Positions 23,724 to 32,470 of a stretch of DNA of 59,309 nucleotides are shown in pieces. The DNA lies in assembly GCA_005884765.1 (NCBI GenBank), contig VAZV01000136.1, positions 1,921-61,229 on the forward strand, given 5' to 3'. A model generated the notes under the pieces. That model did not search any database. It worked only from the letters and a program-made list of their open reading frames with translations, and was not told the DNA's origin. This stretch comes from Alphaproteobacteria bacterium (GTDB lineage: Bacteria; Pseudomonadota; Alphaproteobacteria; Rhizobiales; Xanthobacteraceae). Position 1 is the first letter of the stretch, and the number at the start of each line of letters is the position of its first letter. The position numbers were made by a program, and so were the translations under genes.

Positions 23724-25028
23724 ATGGATATCGCAGAGGTCCGCTGGCCGGATTCGCTATGGGCTGCGGTGACGCCGAAAGGACCCGATCTGCCCGAACT
23801 AAGCGGCGGCCAGGCGGCCGATGTCGTCATCATCGGAGCCGGCTTCACGGGCCTGTCGACCGCGTTGCATTTGCGCGAGGCGGGCGTGGATGTAGCGATC
23901 GTGGAGGCGATGGAGCCGGGGTGGGGCGCTTCGGGGCGCAACAACGGGCAGGTGATCCCGACCTTGTCGCGGCCCGATCCCGAAGACATCGTCGCCAAAC
24001 ACGGCGCAGCCGGCGAACGCTTCGTCGGCCTGCTGCGCGACAGCGCGTCGATGCTGTTCGAACTCGCGCGCCGTCACAGAATAGAGGCCGAACAGGAACA
24101 ATCCGGCTGGGTGCAGCCGGTGCATTCATCCGGCCGCATCAAGATCGCCGAACGCCGTGTCCGGCAATGGTCGAAATTCGGCGCAGCCGTCGAGTTGCTG
24201 TCGCGCGAGCAGGTCAGGGACATGCTGGGCTCGGAAGCCTGGTTCGGCGGCTTTTGGAACCGTACCGGCGGTCACATCAATCCGCTGGCGCTGTCGCGCG
24301 GTCTTGCGCGCGCCGTGCTCGACAAGGGCGCGAAAATCTACGCCCGTTCGCCGGCGCTCAAATTCGAGCGCCGCAGCGATCGATGGCTGGTGAAGACGGC
24401 GAACGGCGAGATCAGCGGCCGTGCATTGGTGGTCGCGACCAACGCTTATAGCGGCGAATTCTCGAGAACGCTTGTGCCCGACATCGCACATGAGGTGATG
24501 CCGGTATTCTCCTGGCAAATGGCCACGCAGCCTTTGTCGGACAATGTTCGCAAGACGATCATTCCGGCTCGCCAAGCGATGTCGGATACCCATGGCGAAC
24601 TTTATTTCGCACGCTACGACGCGCGAAATCGCCTGGTCACCGGTGGCGCCGTGATCGGTCCCGGCAACAAGCCGGAACGGCTGAAGGCGAGGGTGACGGA
24701 GCGTCTGCAACAGCTGTGGCCGCAGATCGGCGAGCTCTCTTTCGATTATATATGGAATGGCTATGTCGGCATGACCACCGATTTCCTGCCGCGCATCCAC
24801 CGGCTCGGCCCAGATGCCTATGGCTGGACTGGCTGCAACGGCCGTGCGGTGGCGCTCTCGATTGCGCTCGGCCATGAGCTATCGAAAGCGGTTCGCGGCG
24901 TCGGCGAAAGCGATCTGGCGCTGCCGTTCACAGAACCCGCGCCCATTCCGGCGCATGGTCTCCTTCGCAAACTCGCGCCGCTGATGCTGCTCCTCTACCG
25001 CCGGCGCGACGCGCGCGAGATGACTTGA
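23724..25028 (+). CDS. FAD-dependent amine oxidase (DAO/PuuB type)
   Basis: A 434-residue flavoprotein. N-terminal dinucleotide fold ADVVIIGAGFTGLSTALHL, then GWGASGRNNGQVIP, which matches gamma-glutamylputrescine oxidoreductase-like members of the DAO family. The C-terminal FAD contact is WTGCNGRAVALSIALG. Start ATG 23724 with AAGAAAGGA upstream. Enzymes of this type oxidise secondary or primary amines or N-methyl amino acids to imines with H2O2 or electron release. It leads a same-strand group with the CmcJ-like and hydantoinase genes. Exact substrate not readable. Confidence 0.88.
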   Translation: MDIAEVRWPDSLWAAVTPKGPDLPELSGGQAADVVIIGAGFTGLSTALHLREAGVDVAIVEAMEPGWGASGRNNGQVIPTLSRPDPEDIVAKHGAAGERFVGLLRDSASMLFELARRHRIEAEQEQSGWVQPVHSSGRIKIAERRVRQWSKFGAAVELLSREQVRDMLGSEAWFGGFWNRTGGHINPLALSRGLARAVLDKGAKIYARSPALKFERRSDRWLVKTANGEISGRALVVATNAYSGEFSRTLVPDIAHEVMPVFSWQMATQPLSDNVRKTIIPARQAMSDTHGELYFARYDARNRLVTGGAVIGPGNKPERLKARVTERLQQLWPQIGELSFDYIWNGYVGMTTDFLPRIHRLGPDAYGWTGCNGRAVALSIALGHELSKAVRGVGESDLALPFTEPAPIPAHGLLRKLAPLMLLLYRRRDAREMT

Positions 25029-25198
25029 AAAAGGCCTTTTGGGAATATCCGTCCGAGCCGGGTGCCGCGCACGACAAGGTTTTTCCCCGTTTGTCACCTG
25101 CAGGAACTGCAACCTTGCTATTTCGGTAAGCGGGCTTGCCGGAACGGGCGCTCCGGCCAACATGGAGTGAAACAAACAATGGAGTCCAGGAGAGCACC

Positions 25199-26044
25199 AT
25201 GGGCCTTCAAGAAACAAAAGTCGAATCGCTTCCGTTCGTAACAGCCGAACTCAATTATCTCGCTCCCACCGCCGGGAAACCGCGAACCTACGCCTATGAT
25301 CCGCCGCCGGGCGAGCCGAAGACGACCGCGCTACCCGAACCCCACCAGGTTCCGATCTTTGATGCGCGCCTGATCGCCGACGCCAGTTCACTGGACCGTG
25401 AAGGCTTTGCCCTGGTTCGCCATCCGACCGTGGTCAAGGACTTCTACGATGATAAGGAAGTGAGGAGCGTCTACTATCCCGCCGCTGAAGCCTTCTTGAA
25501 GGCAACGTTGAAGGCCGACCGCGTCTTCATCTTCGACCATACCGTGCGCAAGCGCGTCGAGGGCGCCGCCGACGTACGTGGCGCCGGCCCGCGGCAGCCG
25601 GCAACGCGCGTCCATGTCGACCAGACCGAAATATCGGGCGCCAACCGCGTTCGCGAGCATTTGCCCGACGAAGCCGACGAACTTCTCAGGGGGCGGGTGC
25701 AGGTCATCAATCTGTGGCGGCCGATCCGCGGACCGGTGCGGGATGCACCGCTCGCGATGTGCGACGGTCAAAGCGTTGCACCCGGTGATCTCATTGCATC
25801 CGATCTGATCTACCCCAACCGAAGCGGGGAGACCTATTCGGTGAAGTATAATCCCGATCACCGCTGGTTCTATATCCCGCAGATGACGGCGGACGAGGCG
25901 CTGCTCCTCAAGTGCTACGATTCCGCAACCGACGGTCGGACCCGCTTCGTGCCGCACACCGCGTTCATCGATCCCACGACTCCACCTGACACCCCGCCAC
26001 GCGAAAGCATCGAGCTGAGGACACTGGTGTTTCACAAGCACTGA
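25199..26044 (+). CDS. CmcJ/NvfI family oxidoreductase
   Basis: A 281-residue protein I recognise as CmcJ/NvfI-like: an N-terminal FVTAELNYLAP, THVHVD-type segment RVHVDQTEISG, QVINLWRPIRGPV, DLIYPNRSGETYSVKYNPDH and LLLKCYDSATDGRTRFVPHT with a C-terminal HTAFIDP. Named members act in cephamycin (CmcJ) and fungal meroterpenoid (NvfI, Fe/2-oxoglutarate) chemistry, so an oxygenase or tailoring role is plausible. Bacterial relatives outside antibiotic clusters are uncharacterised. Start ATG 25199 with CCAGGAGAG. It lies between the flavoprotein and hydantoinase genes. Confidence 0.8.
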   Translation: MGLQETKVESLPFVTAELNYLAPTAGKPRTYAYDPPPGEPKTTALPEPHQVPIFDARLIADASSLDREGFALVRHPTVVKDFYDDKEVRSVYYPAAEAFLKATLKADRVFIFDHTVRKRVEGAADVRGAGPRQPATRVHVDQTEISGANRVREHLPDEADELLRGRVQVINLWRPIRGPVRDAPLAMCDGQSVAPGDLIASDLIYPNRSGETYSVKYNPDHRWFYIPQMTADEALLLKCYDSATDGRTRFVPHTAFIDPTTPPDTPPRESIELRTLVFHKH

Positions 26045-26146
26045 TCCCCGCGGTAGCCGGGCTCTTCGGCACAGCGGATAGCATGCTGTCCGTTGGCCGA
26101 ACTTGATACCCTTGGAGCGATCGCGCCGATCCGCTACAAGGGCTGA

Positions 26147-27814
26147 ATGACCACAAAAATCGATCCCATTACACGGTCGGTTGTTCAATACCGCCTCAGT
26201 TCGATCGTGCAGGAGATGGGCGAAGCCATGCTTCGCACCTCCTATTCGCAGATCCTCAATTCCAGCCGCGATTTTTCACTGGCGATTTGCGATACGGGCG
26301 GCCGCCTGATCGCGCAAGCCGACCACCTTCCGGTGCATGTCGGAGCATTGCCCTGGGCGACGTTGGCGGTCGAAGAACGCTTTAGCGACGTCAGGGCCGG
26401 CGACGTGATCCTGCTCAACGATCCCTATCATGGCGGCAGCCATCTGCCGGACCTGACGGCCTTCGTGCCGATTTTCGACGGCAAGAAGCGCCTGCTCTGG
26501 ACCATCGTCCGCGCGCATCAAAGCGATATCGGCGGTGCGACCCATGGCGCCTATAACCCTTCCGCGACCGAGATCTTTCAGGAGGGCTTGCGTGTCCCGC
26601 CGATCAAGCTCTACGAGGCCGGACGGCCGCGCGAGGATCTGCTCGATTTGCTGGCGCTGAACGTCCGAAATCCCCGCGAGTTTCGCGGCGATCTCGCCGC
26701 GATGCTGGGCGCGGCGCATCTGGGCGAGCGGCGTGTCTCAAAACTCTTCAGCGAGTTCGGCGCGCCAGTTGTCGAAGCTGCCATTGAAGCGATCCTTGAT
26801 GCGACCGAGCATCAGACGCGCGCGGTGGTCTCGACCTGGAAGGACGGCGTCTTTTACGGCGAAGCGTTGCTTGACGATGACGGTCACGGCCGCAGCGATA
26901 TTCGCATCGTCGCAAAGGTCACCAAGAAGGGTAGCGACGTCGAGGTCGATCTGTCCCAGTCCGATCCGCAGTCGACCAGTTTCGTGAACTCCTCGCATGC
27001 CAACATGCAGGCCGCGGTGGCGATGGCCTTTGCCTATCTGATCGACGCCGATATTCCCAAGAACACCGGCGCGCTGCGCCCACTGACGGTGATCGCAAAG
27101 CAGGGGACGATTGTCTGGGCCGATCCGGGCCGGCCGGTGACGTTGTGCACCAGCCACCCGTCGAACGAGATCGTCGAAGCGATCGTGAAAGCGCTATCGG
27201 CATCCTGTCCGGAACGCGCGATGGCGGGATGGGGCCGTCGCTTCCGGATCGCAATCCAGGGTGAAGACCCGCGAACCGGACGCGAGTTCATCTGGCACAT
27301 GTTTCATGCCCGCCCCGGCGGCGGCGCATCGTCCGGCGGGGACGGCTGGTCGTCGATCGGCGAATGGCACTCGGTTGGCGGCCTCAAGTTCGGCAGTCTC
27401 GAGGTCGCCGAAGTGCGTTTTCCCCTGCATTTCCGCCATCACGAATTCCGTGCCGACTCCGGCGGCGACGGACAATTTCGCGGCGGGCTCGGCGTCGCGC
27501 TTGATCTCGTGCTGGAAACCGAAAAACCAGCGCGCGGCAATACCGCGGGCGATGGCGCGCGCCACGGCCCGTGTGGAATGCTGGGCGGCAAGGATGGCAA
27601 GCCGCATTGCTATCGCTTGCTGTCCGAGGGCCGTGAGCCGCGCCTGTTGCGCACCAAGGAAGTCGGCATCGAAATCCACCCCGGCGATTGCCTTGAGATA
27701 CGCTCCTCCGGCGGCGGCGGTTGGGGACTGCCAGCACTGCGGTCGGAGGAGGCTCGCCGTCGCGATCGCGAACAAGGCCTGACTGACGTGGTCTCACAGC
27801 GGCGCAGCGCGTGA
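26147..27814 (+). CDS. hyuB: Hydantoinase B/oxoprolinase family subunit
   Basis: A 555-residue HyuB subunit, normal length. Family motifs: EMGEAMLRTSYSQILNSSRD, GGRLIAQADHLPVHVGALPW, VILLNDPYHGGSHLPDL and RAHQSDIGGATHGAYNPSAT. The C-terminal half has YGSLEVAE-like and GGGGWGLP segments. With HyuA it forms ATP-dependent N-methylhydantoinase, 5-oxoprolinase or acetone-carboxylase-like enzymes that open cyclic amides or imides. ATG 26147 follows AAGG. The stop overlaps the HyuA start. Confidence 0.9.
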   Translation: MTTKIDPITRSVVQYRLSSIVQEMGEAMLRTSYSQILNSSRDFSLAICDTGGRLIAQADHLPVHVGALPWATLAVEERFSDVRAGDVILLNDPYHGGSHLPDLTAFVPIFDGKKRLLWTIVRAHQSDIGGATHGAYNPSATEIFQEGLRVPPIKLYEAGRPREDLLDLLALNVRNPREFRGDLAAMLGAAHLGERRVSKLFSEFGAPVVEAAIEAILDATEHQTRAVVSTWKDGVFYGEALLDDDGHGRSDIRIVAKVTKKGSDVEVDLSQSDPQSTSFVNSSHANMQAAVAMAFAYLIDADIPKNTGALRPLTVIAKQGTIVWADPGRPVTLCTSHPSNEIVEAIVKALSASCPERAMAGWGRRFRIAIQGEDPRTGREFIWHMFHARPGGGASSGGDGWSSIGEWHSVGGLKFGSLEVAEVRFPLHFRHHEFRADSGGDGQFRGGLGVALDLVLETEKPARGNTAGDGARHGPCGMLGGKDGKPHCYRLLSEGREPRLLRTKEVGIEIHPGDCLEIRSSGGGGWGLPALRSEEARRRDREQGLTDVVSQRRSA

Positions 27815-29868
27815 TGTTCACGATCGGGATTGACGTCGGCGGTACCTTCACCGACCTGGTCGCGAGCGACGAGGCAGGCCACACCGTGTTCGCGAAATCG
27901 CCATCGACCCCGGCCGACCAGTCGATCGGCGTGATGGCGGGCCTCGACGAGCTTGCTAAAAGATTGAACCTGACCCGCGGCGAACTGCTCGCGGCAACGG
28001 CGCGCCTGGTTCACGGAACGACGGTCGCGACCAATGCGCTGCTGGAGCGAAAGGGCGCCAAGGTCGCGCTGTTGACCACCGAGGGCCACCGCGACTTGAT
28101 CGAGATGCGCGAGGGCCTCAAGCCGAACCGCTATGATTTGCGGTCGCCGCCGCCGGAGCCGCTGGTGCCGCGCGAGCGCCGCCTCGGAATTCTGGAACGG
28201 CTCAAGGCGAACGGCGATGTCCTCATCCCGCTCGATACCAAGTCGCTGGACAAGCGCATCGCGGCCATCCAACAATCCGGCGCGAGCTCGGTCGCGGTTT
28301 GTTTTCTGCATTCCTACCTCAACCCCGTGCACGAACTCGCAGCCGTCCAACGTCTGGCCGAGGCGTTGCCCGATGTCAGCGTCTCGCGCTCCAGCGACGT
28401 GCTGCCGCAGATCAAGGAATATGAGCGCGTCTCAACCACGGTCGTGAATGCTTATGTCGAGCCGGTGGTGCGGCGCTATCTGAACAATCTCGAAACGCGC
28501 CTGGACGAAGCCGGATTCATGGGCAATCTCTTTATAGTCCTGTCGCACGGCGGCATGGCTCCGCTCGAGGAAGCCTCGCGGCTTGCCGCGGGCACTGTAT
28601 TGTCGGGACCTGCCGGCGGTGTCTCTGGCAGCCGCCGCTGCGCCGAGCTGCTCGGTATTGCCGATCTCGTGCCGTTCGACATGGGCGGCACCAGCACCGA
28701 CATCTCGCTGATATCGGGTGGGCAGGCATCGCTTTCGGCCGACGGCATGCTGGCCGGACAGCGCATCGCGCTTCGCAGCCTCGACATTGCCAGCATCGCG
28801 GCGGGCGGCGGGTCGATCGCCAGCGTCGATGCCAGCGGGACGCTTCACGTCGGACCGCAAAGCGCAGGCTCCGTTCCTGGACCAGCGTGTTACGGCAACG
28901 GCGGTTTAGCTGCGACCGTTACCGATGCCAATGTCGTGCTCGGCTATCTCGATCCCACTGCTTTCATGGGAGGCCAGAGTCCGCTCGACCGCACTGCTGC
29001 CGAAGCCGCGATCGAGGCGGTCGCAACATCGTTGGGGCTGTCCCGGCTGGAAGCCGCAGCCGGCATCTACCGGATGATCAACCTGAAGATGGCCGACGGC
29101 ATCCGTCTGATGACCTTGCGCCGCGGGGTTGATCCGCGCCGGTTTGCGCTGTTGAGTTTCGGCGGCGCCGCGGGCCTGCACGCGGCGGAAGTCGCGCGCG
29201 AACTCGAGATCAGGCGCATCATCGTGCCGGCGGTGGCCTCGGTGCTGTCGGCATGGGGCATGCTCACCAGCGATTTGCGCTACGAGGTGAGCCGGACCCA
29301 TTATGGCGCGGGATCGCGGATTTCGGCCGACGAAGTTCTCGGGATGTTTGCCGAGTTGGAGCAGCAGGCGGCCGGCCGGCTGCGCTCGTGGTTCAATGGG
29401 CCGATTGCAACGGTGCGGTCGGCCGAGATGCGCTATGGCGAGCAGGTATTTGAAATCGACGTGCCGCTGAGTGATGTCGATTGGTCGGCAGCCGATCTCG
29501 TCGATCAGATCGAAGAGCGGTTTCATCGCCACCACGAGGAGCTTTACACCTACGCCTCGCCCGGTCAGGAGGTCGTGTTCGTCAATGCGCGCGTCGCGGC
29601 GGTCGGCCGGGTATCGAAGCGCGGCACCGACGCGAAAACGGTGCAGTCGGCCAAGCCTTGCGTCGCACATGCGATGCGGCGCGCTTTTTTCGGCATGTGG
29701 CGCGATATTCCCGTTTATTCGTTCGACAGCCTCTCGCCAGGACATTCACTCACGGGCCCCGCGATCATCGAGGCGGAGACGACGACCGTGCTCGTCGACA
29801 CAGATGACCGCGTGAGCGTGAACGCGCTGGGCTGGCTTGATATCACCCTTCGCAACGGAGCAATCTAG
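27814..29868 (+). CDS. hyuA: Hydantoinase A/oxoprolinase family subunit
   Basis: A 684-residue ATP-binding partner of HyuB. Begins FTIGIDVGGTFTDLVA (actin-like phosphate loop), then LVHGTTVATNALLERKGAKV and the central DMGGTSTDISLI and GGGSIA motifs. ATG 27814 overlaps the hyuB stop (TGATG); GTG 27811 is the alternative start. Together they probably open a five- or six-membered lactam or imide ring at the cost of ATP. The preceding flavoprotein and CmcJ-like gene suggest a short pathway for an N-heterocycle, not necessarily nicotinate. It ends 5 bp before the convergent SDR stop. Confidence 0.9.
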   Translation: MFTIGIDVGGTFTDLVASDEAGHTVFAKSPSTPADQSIGVMAGLDELAKRLNLTRGELLAATARLVHGTTVATNALLERKGAKVALLTTEGHRDLIEMREGLKPNRYDLRSPPPEPLVPRERRLGILERLKANGDVLIPLDTKSLDKRIAAIQQSGASSVAVCFLHSYLNPVHELAAVQRLAEALPDVSVSRSSDVLPQIKEYERVSTTVVNAYVEPVVRRYLNNLETRLDEAGFMGNLFIVLSHGGMAPLEEASRLAAGTVLSGPAGGVSGSRRCAELLGIADLVPFDMGGTSTDISLISGGQASLSADGMLAGQRIALRSLDIASIAAGGGSIASVDASGTLHVGPQSAGSVPGPACYGNGGLAATVTDANVVLGYLDPTAFMGGQSPLDRTAAEAAIEAVATSLGLSRLEAAAGIYRMINLKMADGIRLMTLRRGVDPRRFALLSFGGAAGLHAAEVARELEIRRIIVPAVASVLSAWGMLTSDLRYEVSRTHYGAGSRISADEVLGMFAELEQQAAGRLRSWFNGPIATVRSAEMRYGEQVFEIDVPLSDVDWSAADLVDQIEERFHRHHEELYTYASPGQEVVFVNARVAAVGRVSKRGTDAKTVQSAKPCVAHAMRRAFFGMWRDIPVYSFDSLSPGHSLTGPAIIEAETTTVLVDTDDRVSVNALGWLDITLRNGAI

Positions 29869-29873
29869 CGGCG

Positions 29874-30608
29874 CTAGTTGAACGCCATGCCGCCGCTCAA
29901 CGCGATGGTCTGGCCCGTCATGTAGGCATTGTCCAGCAGCATCATGACGGCCCGTGCGACCTCGTCGGCCTTGCCGAAACGGCCCAGCGGAATCCGGCTG
30001 ACGAGATTTTCCTGGCCCCGCACCATGTCCGTTTCGATCAGGGAGGGCGCGACGGCGTTGACGGTGATGCCCTCTTTCACGAGCCGCGCGGCGTAACCGC
30101 GCGTCAATCCCTCGATACCCGCCTTCGACGCATTGTAGTGAGGCCCGATGGAGCCGGCACCCCGGGCGGCGCCCGAGGAGATGTTGACGATGCGGCCCCA
30201 TTGCTTGGCCCGCATCATCGGCAGGACGGCCCGGGTGCAGAGGAAAACCGACTTCAAATTGATCGCGATCGTTCGATCGAAATCGGCTTCGGAGAGGTCG
30301 TCGATGCCGCGCGTGATCGCGATTCCGGCATTGTTGATCAGAACGTCGATCGGCCCAAGCTCTGATTTGACGCGCTCCACCATTTGGGCGACGGCGGATG
30401 TCTGTGAGACGTCGGCGGGAATCGCGACGGCGCGCCCATCGGCCTTCACTATCGTGTCGACCAGTTTGTTCGCTTCGTCTGCGCGCTCGCGATAATTGAT
30501 GGCAACGGTTGCGCCGGCCTGCGCCAGCGCTTTGGATATCGCCGCGCCGATGCCGCGCGATCCGCCTGTCACGAGCGCCGTGCGTCCCTGCAGCGTACGT
30601 ATCGTCAT
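29874..30608 (-). CDS. SDR-family oxidoreductase (FabG-like)
   Basis: A 244-residue classical short-chain dehydrogenase. Cofactor loop TGGSRGIG, structural NNAG, catalytic serine in VNISSGAARG and active-site YNASK. The charged residues after the second strand (NYRERADE) favour NADP(H). Start MTIRTLQGR (ATG 30608) with GGAGA; open frame upstream is not family-like. It runs in the same direction as the ABC importer genes but 101 bp from them. Substrate not readable; FabG-like sequences serve many roles. Confidence 0.9.
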   Translation of the reverse strand: MTIRTLQGRTALVTGGSRGIGAAISKALAQAGATVAINYRERADEANKLVDTIVKADGRAVAIPADVSQTSAVAQMVERVKSELGPIDVLINNAGIAITRGIDDLSEADFDRTIAINLKSVFLCTRAVLPMMRAKQWGRIVNISSGAARGAGSIGPHYNASKAGIEGLTRGYAARLVKEGITVNAVAPSLIETDMVRGQENLVSRIPLGRFGKADEVARAVMMLLDNAYMTGQTIALSGGMAFN

Positions 30609-30709
30609 CGAGATCTCCGATTTTTGTCGAGCCATGGCCCCGAACGTCAATAAATATGAGCCCTGACCCAAGTTGCAACGACCCGCCGGCAGGGTCGCGC
30701 GTCGCGAGC

Positions 30710-31534
30710 TCAACCGCCCTTGACCGCGCCTGCGGTCAAGCCGGCGACGATCTGGCGCTGGGCGAACATGGTCAGCAGCAATACCGGGAAGGTGACGATG
30801 AGCGCGGCCGCCGCAAGCGGACCCCAGCTCAGTTGATCGAACGAAATCATGTTGTACACGGCGACGGGCAGGGTGCGCGTCTCCCGCCCCGCGAGCACGA
30901 TGCCGAATACGAAATTATTCCAGGAAAATATCACCGCGAGAATGAAGGCAACCGCAACGCCCGGCTGCGCGATCGGTAACGCTACATGCCGGAATACCTG
31001 CCAGCGGGTTGCGCCGTCGATCAACGCCGCCTCTTCAAGCTCGAGCGGCGTGGTTTCGAAATAGCCGATCATGATCCAGATCACGATCGGCACCGTCACC
31101 ACGAGATGAATGATGATCTGCGGCACCAGTGTGCCGAGTAGTCCCAACCACTGGAACAGAAGAAACAACGGAATGAGATAGGATAGCCCGGGCGTGATCC
31201 GCGCGATCAGGATCACAACCGCGGATTTGTGTGCGGCCATCCTGGCGATGCCGTAACCGGCGGGTACGCCGACCAGCATCGCCAGCAAGGTCGCCGTTCC
31301 GGTAACGAGCAGACTGTTGACGAAATAGGTCAGGAAGCGGTTGGACGCGAGCACATCGGCGTAGTTTTTCCAGGCGAAATGTGTGGGGATGAAAATCGGC
31401 GGATAGGCGGCGTTGTCGACCTCGAACTTGACCGAGAGCGAGGCCATCCAGAGGAAAAACAGGATCGCCGGCGATACGATGACGAACACCGCCAGTGCGA
31501 GCCCGAACTTGCCGAGGATGTGCTGTACACTCAT
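30710..31534 (-). CDS. ABC sugar-type permease (MalG-like)
   Basis: A 274-residue inner-membrane permease with six spans. It carries the cytoplasmic EAA loop LELEEAALIDGATRWQVFRH that contacts the ATPase. Start ATG 31534 overlaps the upstream permease stop by 4 bp (ATGA). It pairs with the MalF-like gene and the family-1 solute-binding protein. No ATP-binding subunit is encoded nearby, so a shared ATPase elsewhere would be needed. Confidence 0.88.
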   Translation of the reverse strand: MSVQHILGKFGLALAVFVIVSPAILFFLWMASLSVKFEVDNAAYPPIFIPTHFAWKNYADVLASNRFLTYFVNSLLVTGTATLLAMLVGVPAGYGIARMAAHKSAVVILIARITPGLSYLIPLFLLFQWLGLLGTLVPQIIIHLVVTVPIVIWIMIGYFETTPLELEEAALIDGATRWQVFRHVALPIAQPGVAVAFILAVIFSWNNFVFGIVLAGRETRTLPVAVYNMISFDQLSWGPLAAAALIVTFPVLLLTMFAQRQIVAGLTAGAVKGG

Positions 31535-32470
31535 GCGCCCAGACCTATCTCGGTCCACAACGTGCGTTGGCGCAGATAGAGCAGCACGGCTGCTAATGCT
31601 ACGATCAGCACGAAGAAGATCACCGCGATCGCCGAGCCGTAGCCGAGGTCGTAATAGATGAAGGCGACGCTGTAGAGATAGAGATTGATGGTCTCAGAAG
31701 CTGAGCCGGGACCCCCTTGCGTGATCGCAAAAATGACGTCGAAGCTTTTGACCGCATCGATGCCGCGGATCATCGCGGCAATGAACAGGAATGGCATGAT
31801 CAGCGGCAGGGTGATGTAGCGGAACATCTGCCACATGCCCGCGCCGTCGATCTGCGCACTTTCGTAAGGCTCGATCGGGATCGCCGCAATGCCGCCGAGC
31901 ACGATCAGCATGACGAGGGGGGGTCCATTGCCAGGTCTCGACCAGCACGAGCGAGGGGATCACGGTTGCCGGATGAAATACCCAAAGCTGCGGCGGCAAC
32001 CCCACCAGCGAAAGCAGATAATTGAGCACGCCGAGTTGCGGGTGGAACATCATGGTCCAGACCAGCGCGATCGCGACCGGCGTTGCCATCATCGGCATAA
32101 TGAAGATCGCGCGCAGGAAACCGCGCCATGGAAATTTCGCGTGGAACACGACGGCGGCGAAGGTGCCGAAGATCAGCGGCAGCAGTACCGATAGCGCGGT
32201 ATAGACCAGCGTATGCTCCACCGCTTCTATGAAGCGAGGATCGTTCGGCAGCCGCAGGTAGTTGGCGAGCCCGACGAAGGTCGTCGGCGAACCGACTTTC
32301 CATTCGTGTAGGCTCATCCAGATCGTGAACAGCCACGGGAAGATGATTACGGCAAGAACCACGATCAACGCCGGCAGCACGAACGGCCAGTATGATGGCG
32401 GCCGCCATTCCCGCTCCGGCGCGGGCTCGATTTTGGCCACGCCCGGAGTGGCTTGCGTCAAGGTGCTCAC
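31531..32470 (-). pseudogene. ABC sugar-type permease (MalF-like), frameshifted
   Basis: Two reading frames together make one MalF-like permease. The N-terminal frame starts at GTG 32470 (VSTLTQATPG, overlapping the binding-protein stop as GTGA). It runs through RPPSYWPFVLPALIVVLAVI to LVETWQWTPP, then becomes nonsense. The C-terminal frame resumes as LVMLIVLGGIAAIPIEPYE and includes the EAA loop SAQIDGAGMWQMFRYI. The join is a run of seven C on the minus strand (31917-31923); six would keep the frame. So either the gene is broken, or the run is a sequencing error, or slippage restores some protein. All other regions look intact. Confidence 0.85.
31917..31923. repeat. G7/C7 homopolymer at the permease frameshift
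   Basis: Seven G on the plus strand (C7 on the coding strand) exactly where the MalF-like frame changes. Removing one base restores ...WQWTPLVMLIVLGG..., the expected sequence. Confidence 0.85.
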
